Below are positions 36,428 through 46,530 of a stretch of DNA of 64,000 nucleotides, piece by piece (the stretch's first letter is position 1; every line of letters begins with the position of its first letter). The DNA lies in assembly GCA_964588335.1 (NCBI GenBank), contig CAZPOV010000019.1:1-64000 (forward strand), read 5' to 3'. The translations under genes were made by a program, and so were the position numbers. This stretch comes from JAGQZY01 sp964588335 (lineage in GTDB: Bacteria; Bdellovibrionota; Bdellovibrionia; Bdellovibrionales; JAGQZY01). Under the pieces are notes generated by a model, which was not told the origin of the DNA, ran no database searches, and worked only from the letters and a program-made list of their open reading frames with translations.

Positions 36428-37006
36428 ATGCTTAGCGAAACCCTAGCCCGTCTATCCGACAACCCCATTGCAATAAAAATACAGGGCAAGGGACTCGTTT
36501 ACAAAGTGGATCTTCGTGGAGATATAGAACAAAACGTCGATGACATTAAATTAAGAGTTCATGGTTTTATTCGTTTTGGAATTTGGAATAGTGAAGGTGA
36601 ATTTAACTCCACCTATAGTCTGAGGGGCATCGACCGAGCGTTCCTAAATCACAGGATTTCTTTTTCAAAGATCTCGTTTGTTGAAGAGTACTTGCAAGAA
36701 CAAGACACATTAAAATACCGTAAAAATGATCAGGCCTATAAAGAGATTTCGATTCATTCGGAGCCCGTGTTCGATCCCCTGCCCCTGATTTTTAAATTAT
36801 TAACTCTAAATCCGACCGAAGATGTGGTTTACGATGGCCAAATTTTGGTTGGAGGAAAACAAAATCCTTTCAAATTCGAACAAAACAAGAATGAAATCAA
36901 AGTCCATGTGAGTGGTCGCCCCCTTTTTTATGGCACGATCAAGGACGGATTGATCGAAGTTGAGCTTGCCAAGTTCAAGGCAAAATTAATTTTGCAAAGA
37001 GTCTAG
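36428..37006 (+). CDS. Hypothetical cytosolic protein
   Basis: A 192-residue protein from the ATG at 36428. A TTG at 36389 in the same frame lies in the terminator T-run and is rejected as start. There is no signal peptide. Secondary structure looks mostly beta (IKIQGKGLVYKVDLRG, VYDGQILVGGK, IKVHVSGRPLFYGTI). I do not recognise a family. Its 3' end overlaps the convergent nagZ-like gene by 21 bases. Coding is supported by length and sensible composition only. Confidence 0.55.
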   Translation: MLSETLARLSDNPIAIKIQGKGLVYKVDLRGDIEQNVDDIKLRVHGFIRFGIWNSEGEFNSTYSLRGIDRAFLNHRISFSKISFVEEYLQEQDTLKYRKNDQAYKEISIHSEPVFDPLPLIFKLLTLNPTEDVVYDGQILVGGKQNPFKFEQNKNEIKVHVSGRPLFYGTIKDGLIEVELAKFKAKLILQRV

Positions 37007-38584
37007 TTTTTCGATCTCGCCACTGGGACGCCGGGCCTCGGGAACATCCATAGTTTTTAGATGATAGCCAGCGAAACTTCCTAACTTGGGATGGTAGGAG
37101 TGGACGTTGATAACTTTTTTGTAGAGACTCGTTTTCGTTAAGAAAATTTCGCTGCTCGAATTCACCACGATCATTTTCTTTTTTATTTCGTTGGGCGCCG
37201 AACGCAACATCTTAGCCGTTACAGGCCCGCTAAGATGATAAACAATTGAGTCAGCGTGCTGGCTTTGTTTCCATGATTTAAGATTCTTTAGATGAAACAG
37301 GCGGGATTTTTGTTGTTCTTTGTAAGTTGTAAGAAATCTCCAAGAATAGCTATAAACGTGAACTTTTTTATCTTTTAGGCTTATTTCAGGAGCTTGGTTT
37401 TTAAAAACCTCGTGAAAGATCCGATCATAGGTTTTTTTCAACGGTATGCTGGCTAGTATTCTTCGCAGAGACCGCTGGTCGGGGTCTTTATGAAACTGTA
37501 ATTTAAAACGAATGAGCCTTCGTAGAGATTCGTTCAGGCGAGTCTCAGAGATTTTTCCTTTTTTAACCGCCTGGATGACGGCTTGAACGGCTTGCGCTTG
37601 AACTCGATGATTCCAGCCGACCATAACGAGGTCATTGCCAGCTAATATGGCCTGTACGGCTCTCTCGCCAATAGACATTTTGTTGCCTTTTGCACCGCCC
37701 ATTTGAATATCATCAGTAAGCAAGACACCCTCGAAGCCGAGTCCTTGTCTTAGAACATTCTTAAGCAGCAAAGGTGAGAAACTGGCGGGCTTACGACTGG
37801 CATCAATTAAAGGGTAAGAGATGTGGGAGGCCATGATTGCAAAGGGTATTCGATTGTTTTGCATCTCTTTGTATGGGGCAAGGTCATTAAATAAAAGTTC
37901 CGTTAAAGTGATTTGCTTGTACGGAGTTTTTAAATGAGAGTCGGTGCGAACGCCACCGTGACCAGGAAAGTGTTTTGCCGTGGGCAAAATGCCCGCGTCG
38001 ATCAGTCCTTTTGAAAAAGCTGTGGACATCTTGTTTACGATTTCTTTTTGATCACTAAAAGATCGATTGCCAAGAAAGTCAGTAAAGTTGGTATTCGAGA
38101 TATCCACGACAGGAGCTAAATTCATGTTAAACCCGAGAGCTGTTAGCAGGCGCCCGGTTACGAAACCTGCATCCTGCACCAAACCTTCGTTGTCAGTGAG
38201 AGCAAGGGTTCTTGCGCTCGGAAGAGAAGGTGAAGTTTTTATTCGGATCACCTTTCCTCCTTCTTGGTCGACCGCGATTAACAGAGGAACTTTTGAGTGC
38301 TTAAGAGAATCTTTCTGAGCTCGCTCATTCAGAGCTTTGACTTGATTGAGAGTTTTAATATTTCTTCCAAAGATAATTATTGCACCGGGATGAAGTTTGT
38401 TCATGGCTGTGCTTAATGATTGATCGTATTTTGAGCCGGTAAACCCGAAAATAAAAAGTTGGCCGACTTTTTTGTCGAGAGGCATCTCATCTATGATTTC
38501 TTCTACAGATTTTGTTGAATCATAGGAGAAGGCGGAAGGGCTGAAAAGAAGTAGAAAAAACAGGAATCCAAAGATGTATTTCAT
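36986..38584 (-). CDS. Exported glycoside hydrolase family 3 (NagZ-like beta-N-acetylhexosaminidase)
   Basis: NagZ-type enzymes remove GlcNAc from muropeptides. After a signal peptide (IFGFLFFLLLFSPSAFS) the catalytic barrel has VDQEGGKV, the NagZ-specific loop KHFPGHGGVRTDSH (residues 204-217, with the catalytic Asp215/His217 pair) and the nucleophile motif TDDIQMGG (Asp291). Unlike cytosolic NagZ of about 340 residues it is exported and has a further 180 residues, a basic C-terminal region that may be a remnant GH3 C-terminal domain. Periplasmic location would suit trimming of own or prey peptidoglycan (inference). It follows mfd on the same strand with a 71-base gap. Confidence 0.88.
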   Translation of the reverse strand: MKYIFGFLFFLLLFSPSAFSYDSTKSVEEIIDEMPLDKKVGQLFIFGFTGSKYDQSLSTAMNKLHPGAIIIFGRNIKTLNQVKALNERAQKDSLKHSKVPLLIAVDQEGGKVIRIKTSPSLPSARTLALTDNEGLVQDAGFVTGRLLTALGFNMNLAPVVDISNTNFTDFLGNRSFSDQKEIVNKMSTAFSKGLIDAGILPTAKHFPGHGGVRTDSHLKTPYKQITLTELLFNDLAPYKEMQNNRIPFAIMASHISYPLIDASRKPASFSPLLLKNVLRQGLGFEGVLLTDDIQMGGAKGNKMSIGERAVQAILAGNDLVMVGWNHRVQAQAVQAVIQAVKKGKISETRLNESLRRLIRFKLQFHKDPDQRSLRRILASIPLKKTYDRIFHEVFKNQAPEISLKDKKVHVYSYSWRFLTTYKEQQKSRLFHLKNLKSWKQSQHADSIVYHLSGPVTAKMLRSAPNEIKKKMIVVNSSSEIFLTKTSLYKKVINVHSYHPKLGSFAGYHLKTMDVPEARRPSGEIEKLDSLQN

Positions 38585-38655
38585 CTCTCCATTCTAACAA
38601 AATTTCATTAGAAAAAACCATGTCAGAGATTTGGCCCCGACTTTTGTGGTTGTTT

Positions 38656-41600
38656 TTAAGATAACGTGGTTTCGGGACAGAACCGGAGAAGATACTCAAC
38701 CTCTTCAAGAACACGAGGCCAGGTGATTTCCTTTATTCGTATTTTTAGGCGATTGTCTGGTGTGATGCTGTATTTTTTGTTGTTCTGGGAAGCCAACTGA
38801 ATGACGTCCTCTGCTGGCAACGGGGTTTGTTCGGTAAAACTAAGGACCAGGTTTTCTTTGCCACTGGAAATATCTTTTACTCCCAACAACAAACAGTGAT
38901 GACGAATCAACATGATGCCAAGAAGATTAATGACCTCCTCTGGGGGTTTGCCGAATTGGTCCTTAAGCTCTTCTTCTAGGTCGTCGATGTCTGAGGCTTG
39001 TTCGATCTGAGTGAGGGCGCGATAGTAAGAAAGCCGCAGGCGTATGTTTGAAATATAGGAATTCGGAATAAATGCTTTTATTTTCAGATTGATATCGGGT
39101 TCGACAGCATCTTGTTTCTTTTCTCCTTTTGCTTCCTGAATAGCCTCCTCAAGCAATTGCATGTAGAACTCATATCCCACTTGGTCAATCATTCCCGACT
39201 GTTCCTCACCCAGAAGAGTTCCCGCGCCTCGAAGTTCAAGATCATACTGGGCAATCTGCATGCCGCTACCGAGTGTTGTGTTTTCTTGTATTACTTTTAA
39301 TCTCTCCTTAGCCACATTGGTTAATTTTTTATTGGGCTCAGTTAAAAGATAGCAATAAGCGCGACGGCCACTTCTTCCCACACGGCCACGCAGTTGATAA
39401 AGTTGACTTAAGCCAAAGCGGTCAGCGTGGTTGATTAAAATTGTATTTGCATTCGGGATGTCGACTCCAGATTCTACAATGGCTGAAGCCACAAGAACTT
39501 TAATTTCATTATTAAAAAACGAGACCATCACCGATTCCAGCTCTTTTTCTTTAAGCTGACCGTGTCCAACGCCAATCGGAATATGAGGCAAGAGTTGTCG
39601 TAATTCATCTGTCACCGAGTATATACTTTGAACACGATTGTGGAGGAAGAAGACTTGCCCTCCTCGTTGAACCTCAGTTTCAATCGCACGTTTAATAATT
39701 TCTTTGTCATGTCGGCAAATAAAGGTTCGTATTTCTAGACGATCCACAGGAGCTGTGTTGATTAAGCTTAAGTCTCTTATTTTCAAAAGACTCATATTTA
39801 AGGTTCGAGGGATCGGAGTTGCAGAAAGGCTGACCGTGTCGACGTTCACCTTCATTTTGCGAATACGCTCTTTATGTTTAACACCAAACTTTTGCTCTTC
39901 ATCGATGACGAGAAGTCCCATATCGGAAAATTCCACATCTTGGCTTAGCAGGCGATGTGTGCCGATTAATATATCCACTTCACCGTTTTTTGTGCTTTCC
40001 AGGGTTTTTTTGACGTCTGCGCGAGACTGGAGTCGATTAACAACTTTGATGTTGATGGGCCAGTCCTGAAAACGCTTTCGAAATGTTTCGAAGTGTTGCA
40101 TGGTCAGGACCGTTGTCGGAGCCAAGACAGCGACTTGCTTCTTGTTGGCTGCAACCACAAAGGCCGCTCGCATCGCCACTTCCGTTTTCCCAAATCCAAC
40201 GTCTCCACAGATCAGTCGATCCATGGGCTTGGTGCCAGACAGATCGGACATGATGTTTTCAATAGCTGTCATTTGGTCTTCGGTTTCCTGGTAAGGAAAG
40301 GCGTGAAAGAAATCAGAGATGTCGTCGGTGTCAATTTTATAGGGCGGTCGAGTGGAGTTGATGCGTTCGGCATAGAGCTGAATCAGATCATGAGCCATCT
40401 CGCGTAGACGTTTTTTGGTTTTTGTTTTTACATTTGAAAAGCGAGCACCACCCAGCTTATCCAGCCGGGGCTCTAACTTTTCGGAACTGTATTTGTGAAT
40501 TTGATGAATTCTATATATAGGTAGAAAAAGCTTATCTTTGTCTTTAAACTCCAGAGAAATAAACTCAGTTTCAATTCCAGCCACGGGCATTTTGATAAGA
40601 CCATTGAATTGGCAAACTCCGTGAACGGCATGAATAACATAGTCCTTTTCGCGCAGTTCCCCAAAGCTCAGATGTTTGGCTCTTTTGCTGGATTCTTTTC
40701 TTTCTGATTTTTGAAAAGATCGACCAAGAAAGTCTTCGAGACTAAAAACCGCCAAGTCTTCTGACGGCAAAAGAAAACTTGATTTCAACTTTTTGGCGTA
40801 AAAATGCAGGTGGTTAAAACGGTCTTCATTTAAAAGAGTATTAAGTTGCAAGTCTTCCGGGTTTTCATAGAAACGACAAACATAGCCTTGGTTTTCAAAG
40901 ACCAGCTTCAAGCGGTCAAATTGAGGTTGCCCCTTCACTGAAAAGAGCTTGTGAGTTTTGTCAGGAAGACGCTGCACCCGTTGAATCAAATCCTGCACTC
41001 GTTCGTTAAACTTTATACTTTTGGGCTTCTGGATATTTTTTGCGGAAATTTCAATATGTTGCTGGTCGATTGCATCTGCGGTGTCAATAATATTGAGTTT
41101 TTCGACGTGGACTTTTTTTGAAAACTCTTTTTCAAGGCCAAGAAAATCAACAAAAAGTTCATTGGGAGGCAGGGGATGACGATCGGCTTTATAAAACCCT
41201 TCTAAAAGTGAAATCTCTTTTTGGCGGTATGTTTCAATATTAACGTGTTCCAACATCCAAACTGTCGGCGGAGTTTGGAAGTAATGGTAGGGTGAAAGAG
41301 GCTCAGGGTGAAAAAGGGGCAGATGATATTCTAGGTTTTCACCATATTCGTCGCGGCGCAGGTGATTTACTAAAACCTGCAGCTCAGGCTGATTCATTTG
41401 TAGCAGTTTTTGGGTCGCTGCCACCGTATTTTTTGAATTGAGGATGACCTCGCGAGCTGGAATGACGGTGAATTGTTTGATTTCCTCAACGGTTCGTTGA
41501 TCGGAAGCCCTGAAGGTTCGGAGACTTTCAATCTCATCATCAAAGAGTTCAATGCGAACGGGATGCTGCATTTGTGGAGAAAATATATCGACTAGGCCTC

Positions 41601-42096
41601 CCCGATTGGAGAACTGACCCCTATCCTCAACGAGAGGGCTTGATAAGTAACCGATTTTAATCAACTTTTCAAAAATATCTGGAGGAACCTTGTCGCCCAC
41701 CGAAAACTGTAAACACTGGTCATAAAAGGTGTCCATAGGCAGGGTTTTTTGCAGAAGACCTAAAATGGGGGCCACAAAAATTTGATTGTCGTTTTCATTT
41801 AGAGCATGAAAAAGCCAGCGGAGACGATCATGGACCTGCCGATGACTGATTTGCACACCAGCAAAGACGTGGGGGTCATAAGAAGGCAAGTTGTGAACGG
41901 GTTTTGGGCTCCAAAAGCGGAAATTTTCGGTAAAACTGCGAGCTTTTTCAGCATCTTCGGTGACAATGAGTTGGGGTCCGTTGATTTTTGCTGAGTTGGC
42001 AAGATAGAAGGCCAAGGTTTCCACGGGTAAAGATGTGGTCACGTCGAGCGAAAAAGAGCCCTGTTTTTTAAGCAAACCATCCAAATAATTTCGCAT
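38656..42096 (-). CDS. mfd: Transcription-repair coupling factor Mfd
   Basis: Mfd displaces stalled RNA polymerase and recruits UvrA. The 1146 residues have the UvrB-homology region at the N-terminus, the CarD-like RNA polymerase interaction domain (FGELREKDYVIHAVHGVCQF), the superfamily 2 translocase with Walker A (GDVGFGKTEVA) and DEEQ box (LLVIDEEQKFG), SATPIPRTLNMSL, the RID-distal motif GRVGRSGRRAYCYLL, and a TRCF domain. Full length for the family. No obvious promoter is resolved in the 149-base divergent gap to nuoA. Confidence 0.97.
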   Translation of the reverse strand: MRNYLDGLLKKQGSFSLDVTTSLPVETLAFYLANSAKINGPQLIVTEDAEKARSFTENFRFWSPKPVHNLPSYDPHVFAGVQISHRQVHDRLRWLFHALNENDNQIFVAPILGLLQKTLPMDTFYDQCLQFSVGDKVPPDIFEKLIKIGYLSSPLVEDRGQFSNRGGLVDIFSPQMQHPVRIELFDDEIESLRTFRASDQRTVEEIKQFTVIPAREVILNSKNTVAATQKLLQMNQPELQVLVNHLRRDEYGENLEYHLPLFHPEPLSPYHYFQTPPTVWMLEHVNIETYRQKEISLLEGFYKADRHPLPPNELFVDFLGLEKEFSKKVHVEKLNIIDTADAIDQQHIEISAKNIQKPKSIKFNERVQDLIQRVQRLPDKTHKLFSVKGQPQFDRLKLVFENQGYVCRFYENPEDLQLNTLLNEDRFNHLHFYAKKLKSSFLLPSEDLAVFSLEDFLGRSFQKSERKESSKRAKHLSFGELREKDYVIHAVHGVCQFNGLIKMPVAGIETEFISLEFKDKDKLFLPIYRIHQIHKYSSEKLEPRLDKLGGARFSNVKTKTKKRLREMAHDLIQLYAERINSTRPPYKIDTDDISDFFHAFPYQETEDQMTAIENIMSDLSGTKPMDRLICGDVGFGKTEVAMRAAFVVAANKKQVAVLAPTTVLTMQHFETFRKRFQDWPINIKVVNRLQSRADVKKTLESTKNGEVDILIGTHRLLSQDVEFSDMGLLVIDEEQKFGVKHKERIRKMKVNVDTVSLSATPIPRTLNMSLLKIRDLSLINTAPVDRLEIRTFICRHDKEIIKRAIETEVQRGGQVFFLHNRVQSIYSVTDELRQLLPHIPIGVGHGQLKEKELESVMVSFFNNEIKVLVASAIVESGVDIPNANTILINHADRFGLSQLYQLRGRVGRSGRRAYCYLLTEPNKKLTNVAKERLKVIQENTTLGSGMQIAQYDLELRGAGTLLGEEQSGMIDQVGYEFYMQLLEEAIQEAKGEKKQDAVEPDINLKIKAFIPNSYISNIRLRLSYYRALTQIEQASDIDDLEEELKDQFGKPPEEVINLLGIMLIRHHCLLLGVKDISSGKENLVLSFTEQTPLPAEDVIQLASQNNKKYSITPDNRLKIRIKEITWPRVLEEVEYLLRFCPETTLS

Positions 42097-42245
42097 GTGT
42101 TCTTATTCAGAATGGCACCTCCATTGTCAAAGAAGGGTCTGAAATGACTAAGAAAAGATGCTATGCGGCACCCAGTGGAAGCTGGAGCGGAAGGCGGTCT
42201 CGTTGTATAGAGGATGAACACATATTGAAAAAATAGGAAGTGGTT

Positions 42246-42617
42246 ATGGAAGTTATCGTGCCTATTTTGGTTTTAACCCTCGTGGTTGCAACCTTTGGCA
42301 GTCTATTAGTCTTCGTGTCGTCGATTTTAGGTCCCAAAAAACATTACACCCGCACCAAATACATGCCTTACGAATGTGGGCTGCCAGGAACGGAAAGTGA
42401 CAAGTCGAATGTTTCGGTTCGCTTTTACTTAACAGCGATATTGTTCATCGTCTTCGATATCGAAATTCTCTTTATGTATCCTTGGGCCTTAACCTACAAA
42501 GAATTTGTAAGCGCGGGTTACGGTGCTTACATCTTTTGGACAATGTTTGTTTTTATTGCTCTCTTCCTTTTTGGTTTGGTTTGGGAGATTCGTTCTAAAG
42601 CATTGGAGTGGGACTAA
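42246..42617 (+). CDS. nuoA: NADH-quinone oxidoreductase subunit A
   Basis: NuoA is a small membrane subunit of complex I near the quinone site. The 123 residues have three membrane helices and the diagnostic loop YECGLPGTESDKSNVSVRFY followed by FDIEILFMYPW. AGGAAG lies before the ATG at 42246; a GTG at 42240 is less likely. The stop codon overlaps nuoH by one base. It opens a seven-gene complex I membrane-arm cluster. Confidence 0.95.
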   Translation: MEVIVPILVLTLVVATFGSLLVFVSSILGPKKHYTRTKYMPYECGLPGTESDKSNVSVRFYLTAILFIVFDIEILFMYPWALTYKEFVSAGYGAYIFWTMFVFIALFLFGLVWEIRSKALEWD

Positions 42618-43732
42618 TGGGCGGCTCGGGTTTTGAGATATTAATCAATACAGTAAAAATGTTAGCAATTTTTTTGCTTATGGTTCAACTTGTTCCGATC
42701 TTGGTGTGGGTGGAACGCAGAGGTTCTGCATTCATTCAAAATCGTTTTGGCCCCAACCGCGTTGGCCCTCTCGGACTCACTCAGCTTTTAGCTGATGCTG
42801 TGAAGTTTCTCTTTAAAGAAGAGTTTCGACCACCGAAAAGTGTGGCGTTCATGTACTATGCCGCACCCGTTGTGGCATTGATCCCTGGAGCACTAGCCTT
42901 TGGATCTATTCCGTTATCAGCACCGTTCACCCTTGAATATGGTGGTGAAACCTATTCCTTTATGTTTCAAAGTTTTCATCTAAACGCTGGGATTGTTTTT
43001 GTCTTAGCAATCTCCTCGCTGGGTGCTTATGCTCTTTTGTTTGCGGGATGGGGTTCTGCTAACAAATACTCTTTAATGGGGGCTATTCGAGCCAGCGCTC
43101 AGATGATCAGTTACGAATTGGCCTTGGGGCTTTCGCTTGTTGGTATTCTCCTTATTTATGGAAGCTTTGATTTTTCAACAATTATTGAAGCCCAGCAGGG
43201 TCCGTTGAGATTCGTATTGCTTGGGAATCAAATCGTTCTTGATTTTCTTCCCAACTGGGGAATCTTTTATCAACCCCTTGGTTTCGTCCTGTTTTTTGCC
43301 GCGACGTTTGCTGAAACCAATCGGGCACCCTTCGATTTACCGGAAGCGGAAGCCGAGCTTGTGGCGGGGTATCACACCGAATATGGCGGGCTTAAAATGC
43401 TGATGTTCTATATCGGTGAGTACGGTCATATGATGGTGGCCTCAGGCCTTCTGGTCACATTTTATTTCGGTGGTTGGGATTTGCCGTTTGGATCTGATTT
43501 CTTAAAAGAAAGTATGGGATCGTCCTTTTTGTACTCCCTGGTTATGCACCTTGTTTTTATGACAAAAGTTTTATTGTTTCTATGGATCTTTATTTGGGTT
43601 CGTTGGACACTGCCGCGTTTTCGTTATGATCAATTGATGGACCTTGGCTGGAAAACTATGTTGCCATGGGCTCTTTTTAATACCGTTGCAACCGCCGTAA
43701 TCGTTGTTCTTTTCAACTCGATGGGGAGCTAG
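42617..43732 (+). CDS. nuoH: NADH-quinone oxidoreductase subunit H
   Basis: NuoH forms much of the quinone-binding chamber between the two arms. The 371 residues include VPILVWVERRGSAFIQNRFGPNRVGP, LLADAVKFLFKEEF and the acidic loop AETNRAPFDLPEAEAELVAGYHTEY. About eight membrane helices are seen. The ATG overlaps the nuoA stop. NuoB, C, D, E, F, G and I, which usually lie between A and H, are absent here. Confidence 0.96.
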   Translation: MGGSGFEILINTVKMLAIFLLMVQLVPILVWVERRGSAFIQNRFGPNRVGPLGLTQLLADAVKFLFKEEFRPPKSVAFMYYAAPVVALIPGALAFGSIPLSAPFTLEYGGETYSFMFQSFHLNAGIVFVLAISSLGAYALLFAGWGSANKYSLMGAIRASAQMISYELALGLSLVGILLIYGSFDFSTIIEAQQGPLRFVLLGNQIVLDFLPNWGIFYQPLGFVLFFAATFAETNRAPFDLPEAEAELVAGYHTEYGGLKMLMFYIGEYGHMMVASGLLVTFYFGGWDLPFGSDFLKESMGSSFLYSLVMHLVFMTKVLLFLWIFIWVRWTLPRFRYDQLMDLGWKTMLPWALFNTVATAVIVVLFNSMGS

Positions 43733-43736
43733 AAAA

Positions 43737-44261
43737 ATGACAGAAGTCGTGATGTTTTATGTTTTTGCTGGATTAAGTTTGTTTGCGGCCCTGGGTGTGT
43801 TGTTACACCCCAATCCGATTATGAGTGTGCTTCACCTTGTTGTTGCCATGATTGGTGTTGCGGGTTTGTTTTTCAATCTTCACGCGCCGTTTGTCGGCCT
43901 CGTGCAAATCTTAGTTTATGCTGGTGCTGTCATTATTCTTTTCCTTTTCGTGGTCATGATTTTTGATGTGAAAACAGAAGGGAAGCAAGTGTTCTCCTAT
44001 GGAACAGTTGCCAATGGGATAAAGATTCTTTTTGGTGGAGCTTTGTCAGGCTTGATTCTGTTCTCCATTCTTTTTGAAATGGAGAGTTTCAATTTTCAGC
44101 CAACCAATGCCTTGGCCCCTCAGTTTGATGTTCGCAATTTATCAAAGGTTTTATACACAGATTATTTGTTCATGTTTGAAGTGCTTGGTCTTTTGTTGTT
44201 GGTTATACCCATAGGAACTGTGGCGCTATCGCGAATTCGGGGAGGTACCCATGCTAAGTAG
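43737..44261 (+). CDS. nuoJ: NADH-quinone oxidoreductase subunit J
   Basis: The 174-residue membrane protein has five hydrophobic helices with the typical PNPIMSVLHLV, FVGLVQILVYAGAVIILFLFVVMIFD and a C-terminal helix. The kinked third helix (LVYAGAVIILF) carries the pi-bulge seen in NuoJ structures. The ATG at 43737 is chosen over an upstream in-frame ATG inside nuoH. It overlaps nuoK by 11 bases. Confidence 0.93.
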   Translation: MTEVVMFYVFAGLSLFAALGVLLHPNPIMSVLHLVVAMIGVAGLFFNLHAPFVGLVQILVYAGAVIILFLFVVMIFDVKTEGKQVFSYGTVANGIKILFGGALSGLILFSILFEMESFNFQPTNALAPQFDVRNLSKVLYTDYLFMFEVLGLLLLVIPIGTVALSRIRGGTHAK

Positions 44262-44571
44262 TGCAATGACAATCGGGCTGGGACATTACATTTTTGTATC
44301 CGGGGCTTTGTTTGTAATTGGCCTTTTGGGTGTGCTTTTGCGCAAAAATATCATTGTAATATTGATGTCCATTGAGCTGATGCTCAATGCTGTCAATTTG
44401 GCGTTTGTGACTTTTGGATATTATTTTGACGACGTGAATGGTGCCGTTATTACACTTTTTGTAATAGCCATCGCAGCAGCCGAAGCGGCCGTGGGATTGG
44501 CCTTGGTTGTGAACCTGTTTAAAAATTTCCGCGAACTCAACATTCGATTTTTTGAGCATCTTAAAGGGTAA
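44251..44571 (+). CDS. nuoK: NADH-quinone oxidoreductase subunit K
   Basis: The 106-residue subunit has three helices with the conserved glutamates in LMSIELMLNAVNLAF and AAAEAAVGLALVV, which are part of the proton path next to the quinone site. Length and motifs match NuoK precisely. GGAGG precedes the ATG. Confidence 0.95.
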   Translation: MLSSAMTIGLGHYIFVSGALFVIGLLGVLLRKNIIVILMSIELMLNAVNLAFVTFGYYFDDVNGAVITLFVIAIAAAEAAVGLALVVNLFKNFRELNIRFFEHLKG

Positions 44572-44583
44572 GGGCAACGAGCT

Positions 44584-46527
44584 ATGTTTTATTTACTATT
44601 ATTTGCGCCTCTTGTTGGATTTTTGATTAATGGTTTGCGATTCCGCAGCCAGAACGCAAAATTGGCGGGAACCATTGCGTGTTCAGCGATGGCCGTTTCG
44701 TTTTTGTCAGCCGTTGCTTTCTTTTTTCAGCTGAAAGGATTGCCGGCTGATGAGAGAGTTTTTAAGTTTGTGCTTTTCAATTGGATTCAAGTCGCCAATT
44801 TTAACGCACCCATGGCGTTTACCATCGATCCTCTTTCGATGGTGATGACTTTAATCATCACTGGAGTTGGCTTTTTGATCCATCTGTTTAGTGTTGGTTA
44901 CATGGACCACGACGAGCGGCCGGCCAAGTATTTTAGCTACCTGAACTTGTTTGTGTTTAATATGCTTTTACTAGTTCTTGGAAGCAATCTACTGGTTATG
45001 TTTGTCGGCTGGGAAGGCGTCGGTCTTTGTTCTTATCTGTTGATTGGTTTCTGGTTTACCGATCCCGCCAAGGCGGCTGCCGGAATGAAGGCTTTTATTA
45101 CCAACCGAATTGGTGATGCTGGTTTTCTGTTGGGCATTTTCACTTTGTTTTCTGTTTTCGGCACCATCAATTTCGAGGGGATCAATAGCTTTGCCATAAA
45201 CAATCCGGACGTCCTCGCTACGGGTGGCTACACAGGGGGTTGGAGTGCTCCGGTCACTTTGGCCTGCCTATTTCTCTTCATTGGAGCCATGGGGAAGTCA
45301 GCACAGATTCCACTTTATGTTTGGCTTCCCGACGCTATGGCAGGGCCGACTCCGGTTTCGGCTTTGATCCACGCGGCCACCATGGTGACCGCCGGTGTCT
45401 ATATGATTATTCGATTGAACCCCGTATTTTTGATTGCGCCGAACGCAATGTTTGTCGTGGCTTGTGTGGGGGCTGCGACGGCGCTGATGGCCGCCACCAT
45501 TGGAGTCTTACAGAACGATATTAAAAAAGTTCTAGCCTATTCAACAGTATCGCAGCTGGGTTACATGTTTCTTGGTGTTGGTGTCGGAGCCTTTGGTGCG
45601 GCACTGGCTCACCTTATGACCCACGCCTTTTTCAAAGCCCTCATGTTTTTGGGCTCTGGCTCTGTTATTCACGCTATGCACGAAGAACAAGATATGCGCA
45701 AAATGGGTGGGTTAAAAAAACAGATGCCGATCACCCATTGGACTTTTGTTATGGGCTGGTTGGCCATTATTGGTGCGCCTCTGTTTTCAGGCTTTTTCTC
45801 AAAAGATGAAATTCTTTGGATGGCCTTTCACTCGCCGCGCGGAAGTGTTGTTTTGTGGGGTGTAGGATTTGTCGCGGCTCTTTTTACAGCCTTTTACATG
45901 ACGCGATTAATGGCCATGACATTTTGGGGTCAATCGCGTGTTCCAAAAGATGTTCACCCCCATGAATCACCGTGGACAATGACGGTGCCACTTGTGGTGT
46001 TGGCTTTCCTTTCTGTATTTGCTGGTTGGCTTTGTGTTCCCCATGGCGTCGGAACCCTGTTTGGTCATATGCACAACTATTTAGATGATTGGATTCATCC
46101 ATTGATGGCCACCTTTGATATGCCTCATGGAGAAAATGACCTGCAAATCGAATTCCTTTTGATGGGGATTACTTTGTTCATGGTTCTGATCAGCTCACTG
46201 TTGGCTTACACTTTATACGCGAAGAAGCCGGAAGTGGCAGAGCGAAACAAAGAGAAATTTAAAGGTCTATACGATTTAATTTATAATAAATATTGGGTGG
46301 ATGAGGCTTACTTCAAGGCCTTGATCAATCCGTTGGTTCGTTTCTCACAAGGATTGTGGTCGCGAGTGGATGTGAAGATCATCGATCGATTGACTTATAA
46401 TATTTCAGATATGGTGAAGAATGCTGGCGGCGGGCTTAAGATGGTTCAGTCAGGAAATTTGCAAATGTATGCCCTTTATATCTTAATTGGTTTGGTTTGC
46501 AGCCTTTGGTTTTTAATGGAGAGATAA
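44584..46527 (+). CDS. nuoL: NADH-quinone oxidoreductase subunit L
   Basis: NuoL is the distal antiporter-like proton pump with the long lateral helix. The 647 residues show FVGWEGVGLCSYLLIGFW, NRIGDAGFLLG, WLPDAMAGPTPVSALIHAATMVTAG and YSTVSQLGYMFLG. The C-terminal lateral helix region ends in LVCSLWFLMER. Full length. It starts 12 bases after nuoK. Confidence 0.96.
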   Translation: MFYLLLFAPLVGFLINGLRFRSQNAKLAGTIACSAMAVSFLSAVAFFFQLKGLPADERVFKFVLFNWIQVANFNAPMAFTIDPLSMVMTLIITGVGFLIHLFSVGYMDHDERPAKYFSYLNLFVFNMLLLVLGSNLLVMFVGWEGVGLCSYLLIGFWFTDPAKAAAGMKAFITNRIGDAGFLLGIFTLFSVFGTINFEGINSFAINNPDVLATGGYTGGWSAPVTLACLFLFIGAMGKSAQIPLYVWLPDAMAGPTPVSALIHAATMVTAGVYMIIRLNPVFLIAPNAMFVVACVGAATALMAATIGVLQNDIKKVLAYSTVSQLGYMFLGVGVGAFGAALAHLMTHAFFKALMFLGSGSVIHAMHEEQDMRKMGGLKKQMPITHWTFVMGWLAIIGAPLFSGFFSKDEILWMAFHSPRGSVVLWGVGFVAALFTAFYMTRLMAMTFWGQSRVPKDVHPHESPWTMTVPLVVLAFLSVFAGWLCVPHGVGTLFGHMHNYLDDWIHPLMATFDMPHGENDLQIEFLLMGITLFMVLISSLLAYTLYAKKPEVAERNKEKFKGLYDLIYNKYWVDEAYFKALINPLVRFSQGLWSRVDVKIIDRLTYNISDMVKNAGGGLKMVQSGNLQMYALYILIGLVCSLWFLMER

Positions 46528-46530
46528 CGA

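Noticed and set aside
42095..42223. Inverted repeat ATGTGTTC/GAACACAT in the mfd-nuoA gap
   Set aside because: Only 8 bases, 113 bases apart, one copy covering the mfd start codon; I also looked for a tRNA or SRP-type RNA here and saw none.
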